Under the pieces are notes generated by a model. That model did not search any database, had not been told where the DNA came from, and worked only from the letters and a program-made list of their open reading frames with translations. From Gelria sp. Kuro-4 (GTDB lineage Bacteria; Bacillota; DTU030; DUMP01): a stretch of 64,000 nt of DNA. Below are positions 50,424 through 59,976 of the stretch, one piece after another. The stretch lies in the NCBI RefSeq assembly GCF_019668485.1, contig NZ_AP024619.1, positions 1,673,001-1,737,000 on the forward strand, given 5' to 3'. The position numbers and the translations under genes are program-made. How positions within the stretch are numbered: position 1 is the stretch's first letter; each line of letters begins with the position of its first letter.

Positions 50424-51519
50424 GTACGCTCCGCCCGGGCGCCGGCGCGGCTTTGACCTGCAGCTCTTCGCCGGTGAGGAGAAAACCCAGCCCGCCACCC
50501 CGCACCGGCGGCAGGAGGCGCGCCGCAAGGGCCAGGTTTTTCACAGCGTCGAGTTCAACGCCGCGGCCACCTTGCTGGCCGTCGGGCTCACGGTTTTCCT
50601 CGCTTTGCCCTTTTGGGGGTACGAGCTCTTGACCCTGAGCCGGGAGCTTTTCCTGCTGGCACCAGGGGATTTTACGCCGGCGGGGGTTTACAGCCTGGGC
50701 CTTTACCTTCTGGCCCACTTTGGGCTGCTGGTGGCGCCCGTCCTTGCGGCCGCCCTGGCCAGCGCCCTGCTGGCCGGCTATTTGCAGGTAGGGTTCATTT
50801 TCAGCCTCGAGCCGGTTGCACTGCGGCTGGACCGGCTCAACCCGGTAAGCGGTTTTCAGCGCCTCTTTTCGCGGCGCTCACTCACGACGCTGGTACGAAA
50901 CCTGGCCAAGCTTCTGCTCGTGAGTTGGGTGGCGTTCAGCAGCCTCAGAGGCGCCTACACTTTCTTCCCGCAGCTGCCGCTCATGGGTCTGGAGGGCTTT
51001 CTCACCTTCTGCCGCTCCCTCACCTTCAGACTGCTCTGGCAGAGCGGTCTCGCCATCCTGGTTTTGGCCCTCTTGGACTATGCCTACCAGCGCTGGGAGT
51101 ACGAGCAGAGCCTGCGCATGTCGCAGCAGGAGGTCAAAGAGGAATTAAAACAAAACGAGGGCAGCCCGGAGGTGCGCTCCCGGATACGAGAGCGCCAGCG
51201 CCAGCTGGCGCGGGCGCGCATGCTGCACCGCGTGCCCGAGGCGGACGTGGTGATCACCAACCCGACGCATTATGCCATTGCCTTAAAGTACGAGGCCGGC
51301 CGGATGGCGGCCCCGGAGGTGGTGGCCAAAGGGGCGGGCCGGGTGGCGGAACGCATCAAGCGCATTGCCTGGGAACACGGCGTAAGCGTGGTTGAGAACA
51401 AACCCCTGGCTCAGGCCCTCTACCGGGCGGTGGAAGTGGGCGAGAGCATTCCGGCCGCATTTTACCGGGCGGTGGCGGAGGTCCTGGCTTACGTTTACCG
51501 GCAGAAAGGTTTGCTTTAA
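50389..51519 (+). CDS. flhB: Flagellar export switch protein FlhB
   Basis: A 376-residue export-apparatus protein with a basic start (DLQLFAGEEKTQPATPHRRQEARRKGQ), four membrane helices, and a cytoplasmic autocleavage domain carrying the NPTH site (VITNPTHYAIALKY). TTG 50389, with GGAGGTG ten bases upstream, is the best start; TTG 50401 is an alternative. Both lie within fliR. Cleavage at Asn-Pro drives the switch from hook to filament export. Confidence 0.93.
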   Translation: MQLFLPCSLPLKYAPPGRRRGFDLQLFAGEEKTQPATPHRRQEARRKGQVFHSVEFNAAATLLAVGLTVFLALPFWGYELLTLSRELFLLAPGDFTPAGVYSLGLYLLAHFGLLVAPVLAAALASALLAGYLQVGFIFSLEPVALRLDRLNPVSGFQRLFSRRSLTTLVRNLAKLLLVSWVAFSSLRGAYTFFPQLPLMGLEGFLTFCRSLTFRLLWQSGLAILVLALLDYAYQRWEYEQSLRMSQQEVKEELKQNEGSPEVRSRIRERQRQLARARMLHRVPEADVVITNPTHYAIALKYEAGRMAAPEVVAKGAGRVAERIKRIAWEHGVSVVENKPLAQALYRAVEVGESIPAAFYRAVAEVLAYVYRQKGLL

Positions 51520-51536
51520 AGCAGGAGGTAAGGAGC

Positions 51537-53600
51537 GTGCCCCAACTGGAAAGTGCAGCGCCGGCGCGCGAGATAAAATTCGGCGACCTAGGAGTAAGCA
51601 TCGCCGTGGTGGCTGTGGTGGGCATGCTGATCATCCCGCTGCCCACCTGGCTGCTTGACCTTTTCCTCACCTTTAATATTACCTTTGCCCTGACGGTCCT
51701 TTTGGTGACGATGTATGTGCGCCGGCCGCTGGAGATAGCGGTTTTCCCCTCCCTGCTCCTTATCGCCACCCTCTTCCGGCTGGCCCTTAACGTCTCTTCA
51801 ACCCGGCTCATTCTGCTCCAGGGCTACGCCGGTCAGGTCATCCAGGCCTTCGGGCAGTTCGTGGTGGGCGGCAATCCGGTGGTGGGTTTCATCGTCTTTC
51901 TGATCCTCGTGGTTATCCAGTTTATTGTCATCACCCGCGGCGCGGAGCGCGTGGCCGAGGTGGCGGCCCGTTTCACCTTGGACGCGATGCCGGGCAAACA
52001 GATGAGCATCGACGCCGATCTAAACGCCGGTATCATCACCGAGGATGAGGCCCGGGCGCGCCGGCAGGAGGTCCGGCGGGAAGCCGACTTTTACGGCGCG
52101 ATGGATGGTGCCAGCAAATTCGTCAAAGGTGATGCCATCGCCGGCATTATTATCACCCTGGTCAACATCCTGGGCGGCTTTGTCATCGGCGCCCTGCAGG
52201 GAAACATGTCCCTTACCGAAGTCCTGGCCCGCTACACGCTGCTCACCGTGGGCGACGGGCTGGTCAGCCAGTTGCCGGCGCTTCTTATTTCCACGGCGAC
52301 GGGCATCATCGTTACCCGGGCCGCCTCGGAAGGAAACCTGGGGCAAGACCTTACCGCCCAGGTCTTCGGCGAGCCCAGGGTGCTTGGGGTGGCGGCGGGT
52401 CTCTTGGCGGTCCTCGGGCTGGTCCCCGGCCTGCCCCACGTGGCCTTTTTTGTCCTGGCGGCCCTGTTCGCCTTTTTGGCGGCACGCCTTGGCAGCGCGC
52501 CGGCGGAAGTGCCGCAGGCGGCTCCGGCCCGGGCGGGCGAGCTGGAAGAGCTGCGCCGGCCGGAGGCGGTGGCGGCGCTCCTGCCCGTTGATCCGCTCGA
52601 GGTGGATTTGGGTTACGGCCTCATCAGCCTGGCCGACGCCGGGCAGGGCGGCGACCTCTTGGACCGCGTGGTGCTGCTCCGACGGCAGCTGGCTCTGGAG
52701 CTGGGGCTTTTGGTACCCACCGTGCGCATCCGCGACAGCATAACGCTGCCGCCGAACACGTACGTTGTGCTCCTGAAGGGGGTGGAGGTGGCGCGCGGAG
52801 AAGTCGTGCCCGGCCACTTCCTGGCCATGGGTGAAGCCAGGGACGGGCACGGCCCCGGGCAGCCCACCCGGGAGCCGGCTTTTGGGCTGCCGGCGTGGTG
52901 GGTCACGGCGGCGGAAAAAGAAAGAGCCGAACGAGACGGGTTTACCGTGGTGGATCCAGCCACGGTCATCGCCACCCACCTGACCGAGGTGATCAAGGCG
53001 CATGCCGATGAGCTCCTCGGGCGCCAGCAGCTGGAGGTTATGCTGGACACGCTCCGCAAGGAAAACGCCGTGCTGGTGAACGAGGTGGTCCCCGGCGTCA
53101 TTTCCGCGCTGGATCTAAAGAAGATCCTCGGCAACCTCCTGCACGAAGGGGTCTCCATCCGCGATCTGGCCACCATCCTGGAGACGGTGGGCAACTTCGG
53201 GCGGCTGACCAAGGACACCGACACCCTTACCGAGTATGTGCGGCAGGCCTTAGGCCGCCAGATTTCACGCCAGCTCTGCCCGGAAGGCGGCCCGCTGGTG
53301 GCCCTGACCTTGGACCGCGAAGTGGAAGAGGCTGTTGAGAAAGGGCTGCAGCGCACTGAGCAGGGGACCTACCTGGCCCTGGAACCGGCCGAAGTGGAGC
53401 GCATCCTGGCCGCGCTGCGAGCGCAGCTGAAGCACCTACCGCCGGGCCGTGGCCAACCGGTGGTGCTGTGTTCGCCCCTGGTGCGCTTTTACTTCAAGCG
53501 GCTCACCGAGCGGCTGCTGCCGCGCCTGAGCGTACTCTCATACAACGAACTCGACCCCAGTATTGAGGTGGAAGTTGTGGGGAAGGTGGGGCTGAAGTGA
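51537..53600 (+). CDS. flhA: Flagellar export protein FlhA
   Basis: A 687-residue membrane protein with about eight N-terminal helices, the FHIPEP motifs (YVRRPLEIAVFPSLLLIATLFRLALNVSSTRLIL; DAMPGKQMSIDADLNAG) and a large C-terminal cytoplasmic domain that docks chaperone-substrate complexes. GTG 51537 follows GGAGGTAAGGAG. The stop overlaps flhF. Confidence 0.97.
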   Translation: MPQLESAAPAREIKFGDLGVSIAVVAVVGMLIIPLPTWLLDLFLTFNITFALTVLLVTMYVRRPLEIAVFPSLLLIATLFRLALNVSSTRLILLQGYAGQVIQAFGQFVVGGNPVVGFIVFLILVVIQFIVITRGAERVAEVAARFTLDAMPGKQMSIDADLNAGIITEDEARARRQEVRREADFYGAMDGASKFVKGDAIAGIIITLVNILGGFVIGALQGNMSLTEVLARYTLLTVGDGLVSQLPALLISTATGIIVTRAASEGNLGQDLTAQVFGEPRVLGVAAGLLAVLGLVPGLPHVAFFVLAALFAFLAARLGSAPAEVPQAAPARAGELEELRRPEAVAALLPVDPLEVDLGYGLISLADAGQGGDLLDRVVLLRRQLALELGLLVPTVRIRDSITLPPNTYVVLLKGVEVARGEVVPGHFLAMGEARDGHGPGQPTREPAFGLPAWWVTAAEKERAERDGFTVVDPATVIATHLTEVIKAHADELLGRQQLEVMLDTLRKENAVLVNEVVPGVISALDLKKILGNLLHEGVSIRDLATILETVGNFGRLTKDTDTLTEYVRQALGRQISRQLCPEGGPLVALTLDREVEEAVEKGLQRTEQGTYLALEPAEVERILAALRAQLKHLPPGRGQPVVLCSPLVRFYFKRLTERLLPRLSVLSYNELDPSIEVEVVGKVGLK

Positions 53601-54697
53601 GGATTCGGCGCTACGTAGCGACCTCATTACCGGAGGCCGTGGCCCAGGTGCGCAAAGACCTGGGCCCGGAAGCGATGATTCTGGAGGTGCGGCGGGTGCG
53701 CGCCCCCGGGCTGAGGGGCTGGTTCGGGCGGCGGCGTGTGGAGGTGACCGCCGTTGCCGCGGAGCGTCCCTCCCCGGCGCCTGTGGCCGGTGGGTCTTTG
53801 AGCGCGGCTGCCCCACCGGCGGCCGCTCCTGCGCACCCGCCCGCCCAGCGCGCAGCGCCTATAACAGCGGCTCCACCGGAAGAGCTTTTACCGGAGCGCT
53901 GGCGGCGGGCTTCCTCCCTGGCGCGTGAGCAGGTGGAGCGTTTAGTGGAACAGGGGGTGCGCTTAGCGCTGGCGCGCACCTTGGTAGAGCGGGCGCTGGC
54001 AGAGCTGCCGGAGGGAGAGCTGGGCGACGGCCAGGCCCTGAGCGCCGGCGTGCGCCGGGAGATACTGCGGCTTTTTCCCGCCCGGCCGGCCGATCCCCTG
54101 GCGGGGCGTATCTTCGCCTTTGTCGGCCCCACAGGGGTGGGTAAAACCACCACCATCGCCAAGCTGGCGGCCGTTTACAGCCTGCAGAAGGCCAAACGGG
54201 TGGCCCTGGTCACGGCGGATACGTACCGAATCGCAGCGGTGGAGCAATTGAAGCGCTACGCTGAGATCTTGCGCCTGCCGCTGGAGGTTGTCTTCACTCC
54301 GGAGGACCTGCCGGCGGCCCTTGCACGGCAAAAGGAAGCCGACCTCATCTTGGTGGACACAGCCGGGCGGAGTCCGGCCCAGGGCATGCACCTGGCGGAG
54401 CTGCGCAGCTTTCTGGCCCGCTGCCCCGAGGTCCAGACGGTGCTCGTGCTGAGTGCCACCACCAAGTCCGCCGACCTGGACCAGGTTTTTGAACGCTTCT
54501 CAGCCCTGGCGCCGGACCAGCTGGTGTTTACAAAGCTGGACGAAACGACGAGCGCGGGCTCCCTGCTGAACCTGGTAGAACGGGCCCGGATGCCGGTAGG
54601 CTATCTCACCAACGGGCAAAACGTGCCCGACGACCTGGAACTGGCCCGCCCTGAACGCCTGGCTGAGCTGATTTTGGGGGGTAACAGCCGTGCCTGA
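53597..54697 (+). CDS. flhF: SRP-like GTPase FlhF
   Basis: A 366-residue SRP-family GTPase with a short basic start (RIRRYVATSLPEAVAQVRKDLGPEAMIL), an Ala/Pro-rich B domain, N domain and G domain: [46 protein letters not shown]. Marks the site for flagellum assembly. Overlaps flhA by four bases and flhG by eight. Confidence 0.95.
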   Translation: MRIRRYVATSLPEAVAQVRKDLGPEAMILEVRRVRAPGLRGWFGRRRVEVTAVAAERPSPAPVAGGSLSAAAPPAAAPAHPPAQRAAPITAAPPEELLPERWRRASSLAREQVERLVEQGVRLALARTLVERALAELPEGELGDGQALSAGVRREILRLFPARPADPLAGRIFAFVGPTGVGKTTTIAKLAAVYSLQKAKRVALVTADTYRIAAVEQLKRYAEILRLPLEVVFTPEDLPAALARQKEADLILVDTAGRSPAQGMHLAELRSFLARCPEVQTVLVLSATTKSADLDQVFERFSALAPDQLVFTKLDETTSAGSLLNLVERARMPVGYLTNGQNVPDDLELARPERLAELILGGNSRA

Positions 54698-55547
54698 TCA
54701 GGCGGAGCGCTTGCGTGAGCTTGTCAAAGAGTGGGGCCGGCGCCAGAAGCAGCGGCTCAGCCGCACCATCGCCGTAACGAGCGGCAAGGGGGGCGTGGGA
54801 AAAACCAACTTTACCGTTAACCTGGGGCTGGCCCTCAAAGAGCAGGGCTGGACGGTAACCGTGTTTGATGCCGACTTGGGGCTGGCCAACGTGGACGTGG
54901 TGCTGGGATTTACGCCGTCCTACACCCTGGCGCACGTAGCCCGCCGCGAGAAAACCTTCGCGGAGGTTGTCTGCACAGCCCATGACCTGCAGGTGGTGGC
55001 CGGCGGCAGCGGTATCGAGGAACTGGCCGAGCTGCCAGAGGGCGAGCTGACGCGTCTGGTACAGGAAGCCACCCACCTCGCCAGCGATTTCTTCCTGATC
55101 GACACCGGGGCGGGTATTGCGCGTCCGGTAATCAACCTGGCCCTGGCGGCGCAGGAGGTGGTGGTGGTGACCACTCCGGAACCCACCGCCCTCACGGATG
55201 CCTACGCCCTCATCAAGGTTCTCCACCGGCGCAACCCGGAGGTGGTGCTTCATCTCGTGGTCAACCGGGCGCAAAGCCTGGCGGAAGGGGAACAGGTGGC
55301 CGCGAACCTCAGGCGCGTGGCGGCGGAGTTTCTCGATGCCCGCCTCAACTACCTGGGGGCGATCCCCGAGGACGGTGCGGTGCGCGCTGCCGTGGCCCGG
55401 CAGGAACCGCTGCTGACCTTTCGTCCCGAGGCCCCGGCGGCGCGCCAGCTGCGGCGCATTGCGGCCAACCTCTCGGGCGAAACGGTGTCCGTGGCCGGCG
55501 ATGGTGTGCGCGGTTTTCTCGGACGGTTGCGCCTTTTCTTCCGCTAG
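54690..55547 (+). CDS. flhG: Flagellar number regulator FlhG (MinD-like ATPase)
   Basis: A 285-residue ParA/MinD-type ATPase with the deviant Walker A TSGKGGVGKTNFTVNLGLAL, then FDADLGLANVDVVLG and DTGAGIARPVINLALAAQEVVVVTTPEPTALTDAYA. It acts with FlhF to set number and placement of flagella. GTG 54690 within the 3' end of flhF. Confidence 0.95.
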   Translation: MPDQAERLRELVKEWGRRQKQRLSRTIAVTSGKGGVGKTNFTVNLGLALKEQGWTVTVFDADLGLANVDVVLGFTPSYTLAHVARREKTFAEVVCTAHDLQVVAGGSGIEELAELPEGELTRLVQEATHLASDFFLIDTGAGIARPVINLALAAQEVVVVTTPEPTALTDAYALIKVLHRRNPEVVLHLVVNRAQSLAEGEQVAANLRRVAAEFLDARLNYLGAIPEDGAVRAAVARQEPLLTFRPEAPAARQLRRIAANLSGETVSVAGDGVRGFLGRLRLFFR

Positions 55548-55558
55548 GAGGTTTAGTA

Positions 55559-56200
55559 ATGACGACGCTTGCGCCCAATCAGAAGGTGGAAATCGAAAAG
55601 GTCGTCAGTGAACGGCGCCAACTTTACCCCTCGTATATCGTGGATGTCGGCGAGGAAACGGTGACCCTGGCGGCACCGCTTACGCACGGCCGCTTCGTCT
55701 TTTTCGCTCCAGGGGAGACCCTGCGCCTCTACGCCGGTACGACTGTCTTTGGCTGTGCCGTGGTGGGGCGAGAATTCGTACCTCATCCCCTGCTGATCGT
55801 CACCCGGCCGGAAGTGCTGGGGAAAATGCAGCGCCGCAGCTTTATCCGCCTGGAGGTGAGCCTGCCGGTGACGGTGCGCGTCCTGGATGTGAAGGAAGGG
55901 GTGCCGCCCCAGGTGCGGGAAGAGGTGAAGGCCGTAACGGTGGACCTGAGCGCCGGCGGGGTCTTGCTGGCCTTTCCGCATGAGCTGGCGCGGGATACCT
56001 GGGTGGAGCTGGATCTTTTCCTGGCGGCGGAGAAGCTCACCCTGCGGGGCAGGGTCCGGCGCGTTGCCCCGGCGGCGGGCAGGGGAGAGCCGGCACGCCT
56101 GGGTGTGGAATTTGTGGAGCCACATCCGCGGCAACAAGACAAGATTGTCAAGTTCATCTTTGAACGCCAGCGGGAACTGCGGCAGAAAGGGCTCTTATGA
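55559..56200 (+). CDS. PilZ domain, YcgR-like c-di-GMP-binding flagellar brake
   Basis: A 213-residue protein: N-terminal YcgR-type beta domain (residues 1-85), then a PilZ domain with both c-di-GMP motifs, R93-SFI-R97 and D129-LSAGG134. AGGAGG before ATG 55559. YcgR proteins bind c-di-GMP and slow the motor. With the GEMM riboswitch this gives a second c-di-GMP input to motility in the same operon. Its end overlaps cheB. Confidence 0.9.
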   Translation: MTTLAPNQKVEIEKVVSERRQLYPSYIVDVGEETVTLAAPLTHGRFVFFAPGETLRLYAGTTVFGCAVVGREFVPHPLLIVTRPEVLGKMQRRSFIRLEVSLPVTVRVLDVKEGVPPQVREEVKAVTVDLSAGGVLLAFPHELARDTWVELDLFLAAEKLTLRGRVRRVAPAAGRGEPARLGVEFVEPHPRQQDKIVKFIFERQRELRQKGLL

Positions 56201-56778
56201 AAGTAGTGGCACTGGCGGCATCCACGGGCGGGCCCCAGGCCCTGACCCGGCTTTTCCAGCTTCTGCCGGCGGATCTCCCCGCCGCCTTTCTGGTGGTTCA
56301 ACACCTGCCGCCGTCCTTCGTGGCTCCCTTTGCCCAGCGTCTGGCGGCGCTGACTCCCTGGCGAGTCCAGGTGGCGCAGGACGGCGAGAACCTGGCCCCG
56401 GGCGTGGTTTTGGTGGCACCGGCCGGGACCCATCTCCGGGTGCTGGGTACGGGCCCACCCCCGGCGGGCTGGCGGGTGGCGTTGAGCCATGAACCGCCGC
56501 TCGGCGGGCACCGACCGTCAGCGGATCCCCTGTTTGCTTCTGTGGCTGCGGCCTGCGGCCCCTTAGGCATCGGCGTAATCCTCACGGGGATGGGCAGCGA
56601 CGGCGCGGAAGGCCTGCTCAAGCTGCGGCGCGCCGGCGGGGTTACCCTGGGTGAAGCTGAAGCCAGCTGCGTCGTTTTCGGCATGCCCCGAGCGGCGTGG
56701 GAAAAGGGGGCGGTGACCCGGCTGCTGCCACTACCGGAGCTGGCGACGGCCGTTGCGGCGGCGGTGCTCTCCCCATAG
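56197..56778 (+). CDS. Stand-alone CheB methylesterase domain (no receiver)
   Basis: A 193-residue protein covering only the CheB methylesterase domain. Catalytic triad Ser9 (AASTGG), His36 (VQHLPPSF), Asp135 (GMGSDG) and the GGHRPSADPLF loop are present. Typical CheB is about 350 residues with an N-terminal receiver; none is encoded upstream, where the PilZ gene overlaps by four bases. It should deamidate or demethylate receptors without phospho-control. No cheR lies in the window. Confidence 0.88.
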   Translation: MKVVALAASTGGPQALTRLFQLLPADLPAAFLVVQHLPPSFVAPFAQRLAALTPWRVQVAQDGENLAPGVVLVAPAGTHLRVLGTGPPPAGWRVALSHEPPLGGHRPSADPLFASVAAACGPLGIGVILTGMGSDGAEGLLKLRRAGGVTLGEAEASCVVFGMPRAAWEKGAVTRLLPLPELATAVAAAVLSP

Positions 56779-56838
56779 TCCACATCGCAGGCCGCCTTCC
56801 TATAAAGGCACAAGATGTCTGACAAAGAGGTGAAAGAG

Positions 56839-58860
56839 ATGACCAATGATTCAGCTCGCTACCGGGAAGTCTTTTTCGCAGAGTCCCAGGAACACCTGCA
56901 GGAACTCAACGACGGTCTCTTGACACTGGAAAAGGACCCGGCGGCGGAAGAGGCCATTAACACTGTGTTTCGCGCGGCGCATACGATCAAAGGTATGGCC
57001 GCCACCATGGGGTTCCAAACCATTACTACCCTAACGCACCGGCTGGAGGACGTACTGGACCGCCTGCGCAGCCATGTGCTCAGCCTGACGCCGGAGCTGT
57101 CCGACCTGCTCTTTCAAGCGGTGGACAGGTTGGAAGGCTTCCTCAGCGATGCGCAGGCCGGCGATGAACCGCCGCTGTCCGCCCTGGAGGACATCCTGCC
57201 GGAGCTCACCCGCTGGGCGGGGAGGGAGGAGAAGCCGGCCGCCCCGGGCGCACCCGCGGCGGCGGCACCCGGCGACGGCGCCTTGAGCCCTTACGAGGCC
57301 CATGCCATCGCGGAGGGCAGCCGCCAGGGCTTTCAGGCCTTCTTCGTGACCGTGCGCCTGGCACCGGATTGCTTAATGAAGGGGGTCAGGGCCTTCCTGG
57401 TCTTTCAGAAACTGGAAGGCAGGGGCGAGGTGCTGCGGGCGGAACCGCCGGTAGAGGACCTGGAAGAGGAAAAGTTCGCCGACAGTTTCCGTCTGCTCTT
57501 TTTAACCCGGGAAAAAGCCGTGACCTTAAAGGCGCTTCTTGCCGGGATCAGCGATGTGGCGGCGGTGGAGGTTACCCCGGTGACGGGGCAGGCGCCGGCG
57601 GCCGCGAGCGCCGCTTCTCCCCCGAAGCGCGCGGGCCACGGCGCGGGCGGCGAAGAAAAGCCGCGTCATCTCAGTACCCAGACCGTGCGCATCGACATCC
57701 GCCGCCTGGACAACCTGATGAACCTGGTGGGCGAACTGGTGATCACCAAAACCCGGCTCGAACAGTTGCTGCTCACGGCTTCTTCCCCGGACCTGGAGGA
57801 GACCATGAAGTCGCTCACGCGGGTGGCCGGGGGCCTACAGGATGCGGTGATGAAGGCACGCATGGTGCCCCTGGACCAGGTCTTCAGCCGCTTCCCACGC
57901 ATGGTGCGGGACCTGGCGCGGGAGCTGGGCCGCGAGGTGGAGTTTGCCATCGAGGGTGAGGACACGGAGCTCGACCGGAGCGTCATCGACGAGATCGGCG
58001 ACCCACTGGTTCACCTCCTGCGCAATGCCGTGGACCACGGCGTCGAGCCGCCGGCCGACCGCAGGCAGCGGGGGAAGGAACCCACCGGCCACGTGCGCCT
58101 GAGCGCCTGTTACGAGGGCAACCATGTGCTGATCGCCGTGGAGGATGACGGTGAGGGCATCAACCGGGAGGCGGTTGTGAAGAAGGCCGCGGAGCGCGGC
58201 CTGATCTCGGCGAAGGAGGCCCAGGAGCTGAGCGAAGAAGAAGTCTACCGGCTGCTCTTCTTACCGGGCTTCTCCACGGCGGCCAAGGTGACAGACGTCT
58301 CGGGGCGCGGTGTAGGCCTGGACGTGGTGCAGAACAAGATCGAGTCCCTGGGCGGCAGCGTGGAGGTCACCAGCCGGCTGGGTGAAGGCACCCGCTTTGC
58401 CATCCGGCTGCCGCTTACCCTGGCCATCATCCAGGCTCTGCTGGTAAGCCTGGGCAGCGAGACCTACGCCATTCCCCTGGAGAGCGTGGAAGAGATTCAG
58501 GTGATCCGGCGGGGGGCCGTCAAGAGGGTGCGGGGGCGCGAAGTGATCCTGTTGCGCGGCGAAGTTGTACCCCTGGTGTACCTGGATGCCTTGCTGGGGG
58601 TGTCGGGTGCGGCCGCCCCGGGGGACGAGGTATCCATCGTCGTGGTGCGCGGCAGCAGCAGCCGGGCGGGCCTTGTGGTGAGCGGCTTGGTGGGACAGCG
58701 CGAGATAGTCATTAAATCCTTGGGCCGCTTCTTAGGCAACATACCCGGCATAGGCGGGGCGACAATCCTCGGTGATGGCCGCGTGGCGCTTATCCTGGAT
58801 ACCGGCGGAGTACTGGCCCTGGCGGAAGGCCGCAACGATAAGCGGCGGTTGGCTTCCTAA
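56839..58860 (+). CDS. cheA: Chemotaxis histidine kinase CheA
   Basis: A 673-residue class II kinase. HPt domain with phospho-His48 (AAHTIKGMAATMGF), a P2-like region (about 155-250), dimer domain (LDNLMNLVGELVITKTRLEQL), ATPase (LLRNAVDHGVE, VEDDGEGI, DVSGRGVGLDVV) and a C-terminal CheW-like domain. ATG 56839 is preferred because GAGGTG lies eight bases upstream; ATG 56815 has no site. Phosphorylates CheY. Confidence 0.96.
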   Translation: MTNDSARYREVFFAESQEHLQELNDGLLTLEKDPAAEEAINTVFRAAHTIKGMAATMGFQTITTLTHRLEDVLDRLRSHVLSLTPELSDLLFQAVDRLEGFLSDAQAGDEPPLSALEDILPELTRWAGREEKPAAPGAPAAAAPGDGALSPYEAHAIAEGSRQGFQAFFVTVRLAPDCLMKGVRAFLVFQKLEGRGEVLRAEPPVEDLEEEKFADSFRLLFLTREKAVTLKALLAGISDVAAVEVTPVTGQAPAAASAASPPKRAGHGAGGEEKPRHLSTQTVRIDIRRLDNLMNLVGELVITKTRLEQLLLTASSPDLEETMKSLTRVAGGLQDAVMKARMVPLDQVFSRFPRMVRDLARELGREVEFAIEGEDTELDRSVIDEIGDPLVHLLRNAVDHGVEPPADRRQRGKEPTGHVRLSACYEGNHVLIAVEDDGEGINREAVVKKAAERGLISAKEAQELSEEEVYRLLFLPGFSTAAKVTDVSGRGVGLDVVQNKIESLGGSVEVTSRLGEGTRFAIRLPLTLAIIQALLVSLGSETYAIPLESVEEIQVIRRGAVKRVRGREVILLRGEVVPLVYLDALLGVSGAAAPGDEVSIVVVRGSSSRAGLVVSGLVGQREIVIKSLGRFLGNIPGIGGATILGDGRVALILDTGGVLALAEGRNDKRRLAS

Positions 58861-58880
58861 CGGCGAAGGGAGGAGAAAGC

Positions 58881-59369
58881 ATGCAAAGCAAAGAACGGCA
58901 GCTTGTTGTTTTCACCTTGGGGCAGGAGGAGTACGGGGTTGACATCCTTGAGGTGCAGGAGATTAAACGACTGACGGAGATAACCCGGGTGCCGAATGCC
59001 CCCGCCTTCGTAGAGGGTGTCATCAACCTTAGGGGTAACGTGATTCCGGTGATCGATCTGCACAAACGCTTCGGGCTGGGTGCTTTCAAGCCCACCGAAG
59101 AAAGCCGTATTGTCATCGTGACAGTGCGCGATCTCACGCTGGGCATCATGGTGGACTCTGTGTCCGAGGTACTGACCCTGGAAGAGGCGGCCATCGCCCC
59201 GCCGCCGCCCCTGGTGGCCGGCATCGAGGCCACCTTCCTTCAGGGCATCGGAAAGCTCGACAACCGCCTGCTCATCCTGCTTAACATGGACCGAATCCTG
59301 GGGCTGGAAGAAGTCGCGGCCGCCCGCGAGGTAAAGGAGCAGGCGACGGAGGCGGGTGCTGGCCAGTGA
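58881..59369 (+). CDS. cheW: Chemotaxis coupling protein CheW
   Basis: A 162-residue SH3-like adaptor: VVFTLGQEEYGVDILEVQEI, VPNAPAFVEGVINLRGNVIPVIDLHKRFGL and MVDSVSEVL are typical. A GGAGGA site precedes ATG 58881. Links CheA to receptors. Overlaps cheC by four bases. Confidence 0.95.
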   Translation: MQSKERQLVVFTLGQEEYGVDILEVQEIKRLTEITRVPNAPAFVEGVINLRGNVIPVIDLHKRFGLGAFKPTEESRIVIVTVRDLTLGIMVDSVSEVLTLEEAAIAPPPPLVAGIEATFLQGIGKLDNRLLILLNMDRILGLEEVAAAREVKEQATEAGAGQ

Positions 59370-59974
59370 CGGAAGGCTGGTCGGAGCTCTACTACGACGT
59401 GCTGCGCGAGGTGGGCAACATTGGGGCGGGCAACGCGGCCACCGCTTTGGCCCAGCTGGTGGGACGGCCCATTAAGATGGAGGTGCCCTCGGTGCTCTGG
59501 GTCCCGCTGGGGGAGGTGGCAGCACGGCTCGGGGGCGCCGAGAAAGCGGTGGCCGGGATCCTCCTGGGGGTGGAGGGCGAGGCGCCGGCCAGTATCCTCT
59601 TTGCCCTGCCGCTGGAGCAGGCCCATGTTCTCCTGGACATCGTTTTAGGCCGTGCGGTTGGCACCACACAGGCCCTGGACGAACTGGAGCGCTCCGCCCT
59701 GCAAGAAATCGGCAACATCCTGGCCGGCTCCTACCTTAACTCCCTCAGCACCTTCACGCACCTAAACTTCCGGCCGACGGTGCCGGCCTTGGCCGTGGAC
59801 ATGGCCGGGGCCGTACTGGATTACGTGCTGGCCGAGTTCGGCCAAATGGCCGACCAGGTACTGCTCATCGAAACCGAGTTTCAGGCGGCCAGCCAGGAGG
59901 TAACCGGCTATTTCTTCCTGGTTCCCCAACCTTTGTCGCTCGGCGTCATCTTCCAGGCACTGGGGGTGGCTTAA
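59366..59974 (+). CDS. cheC: CheY-P phosphatase CheC
   Basis: A 202-residue CheC with two phosphatase signatures, REVGNIGAGNAATALAQLVGR (Glu/Asn pair) and LQEIGNILAGSYLNSLS, plus the intervening PLEQAHVLLDIVLG. GTG 59366 overlaps cheW. It works with CheD in adaptation. Stop precedes cheD by two bases. Confidence 0.93.
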   Translation: MTEGWSELYYDVLREVGNIGAGNAATALAQLVGRPIKMEVPSVLWVPLGEVAARLGGAEKAVAGILLGVEGEAPASILFALPLEQAHVLLDIVLGRAVGTTQALDELERSALQEIGNILAGSYLNSLSTFTHLNFRPTVPALAVDMAGAVLDYVLAEFGQMADQVLLIETEFQAASQEVTGYFFLVPQPLSLGVIFQALGVA

Positions 59975-59976
59975 GG

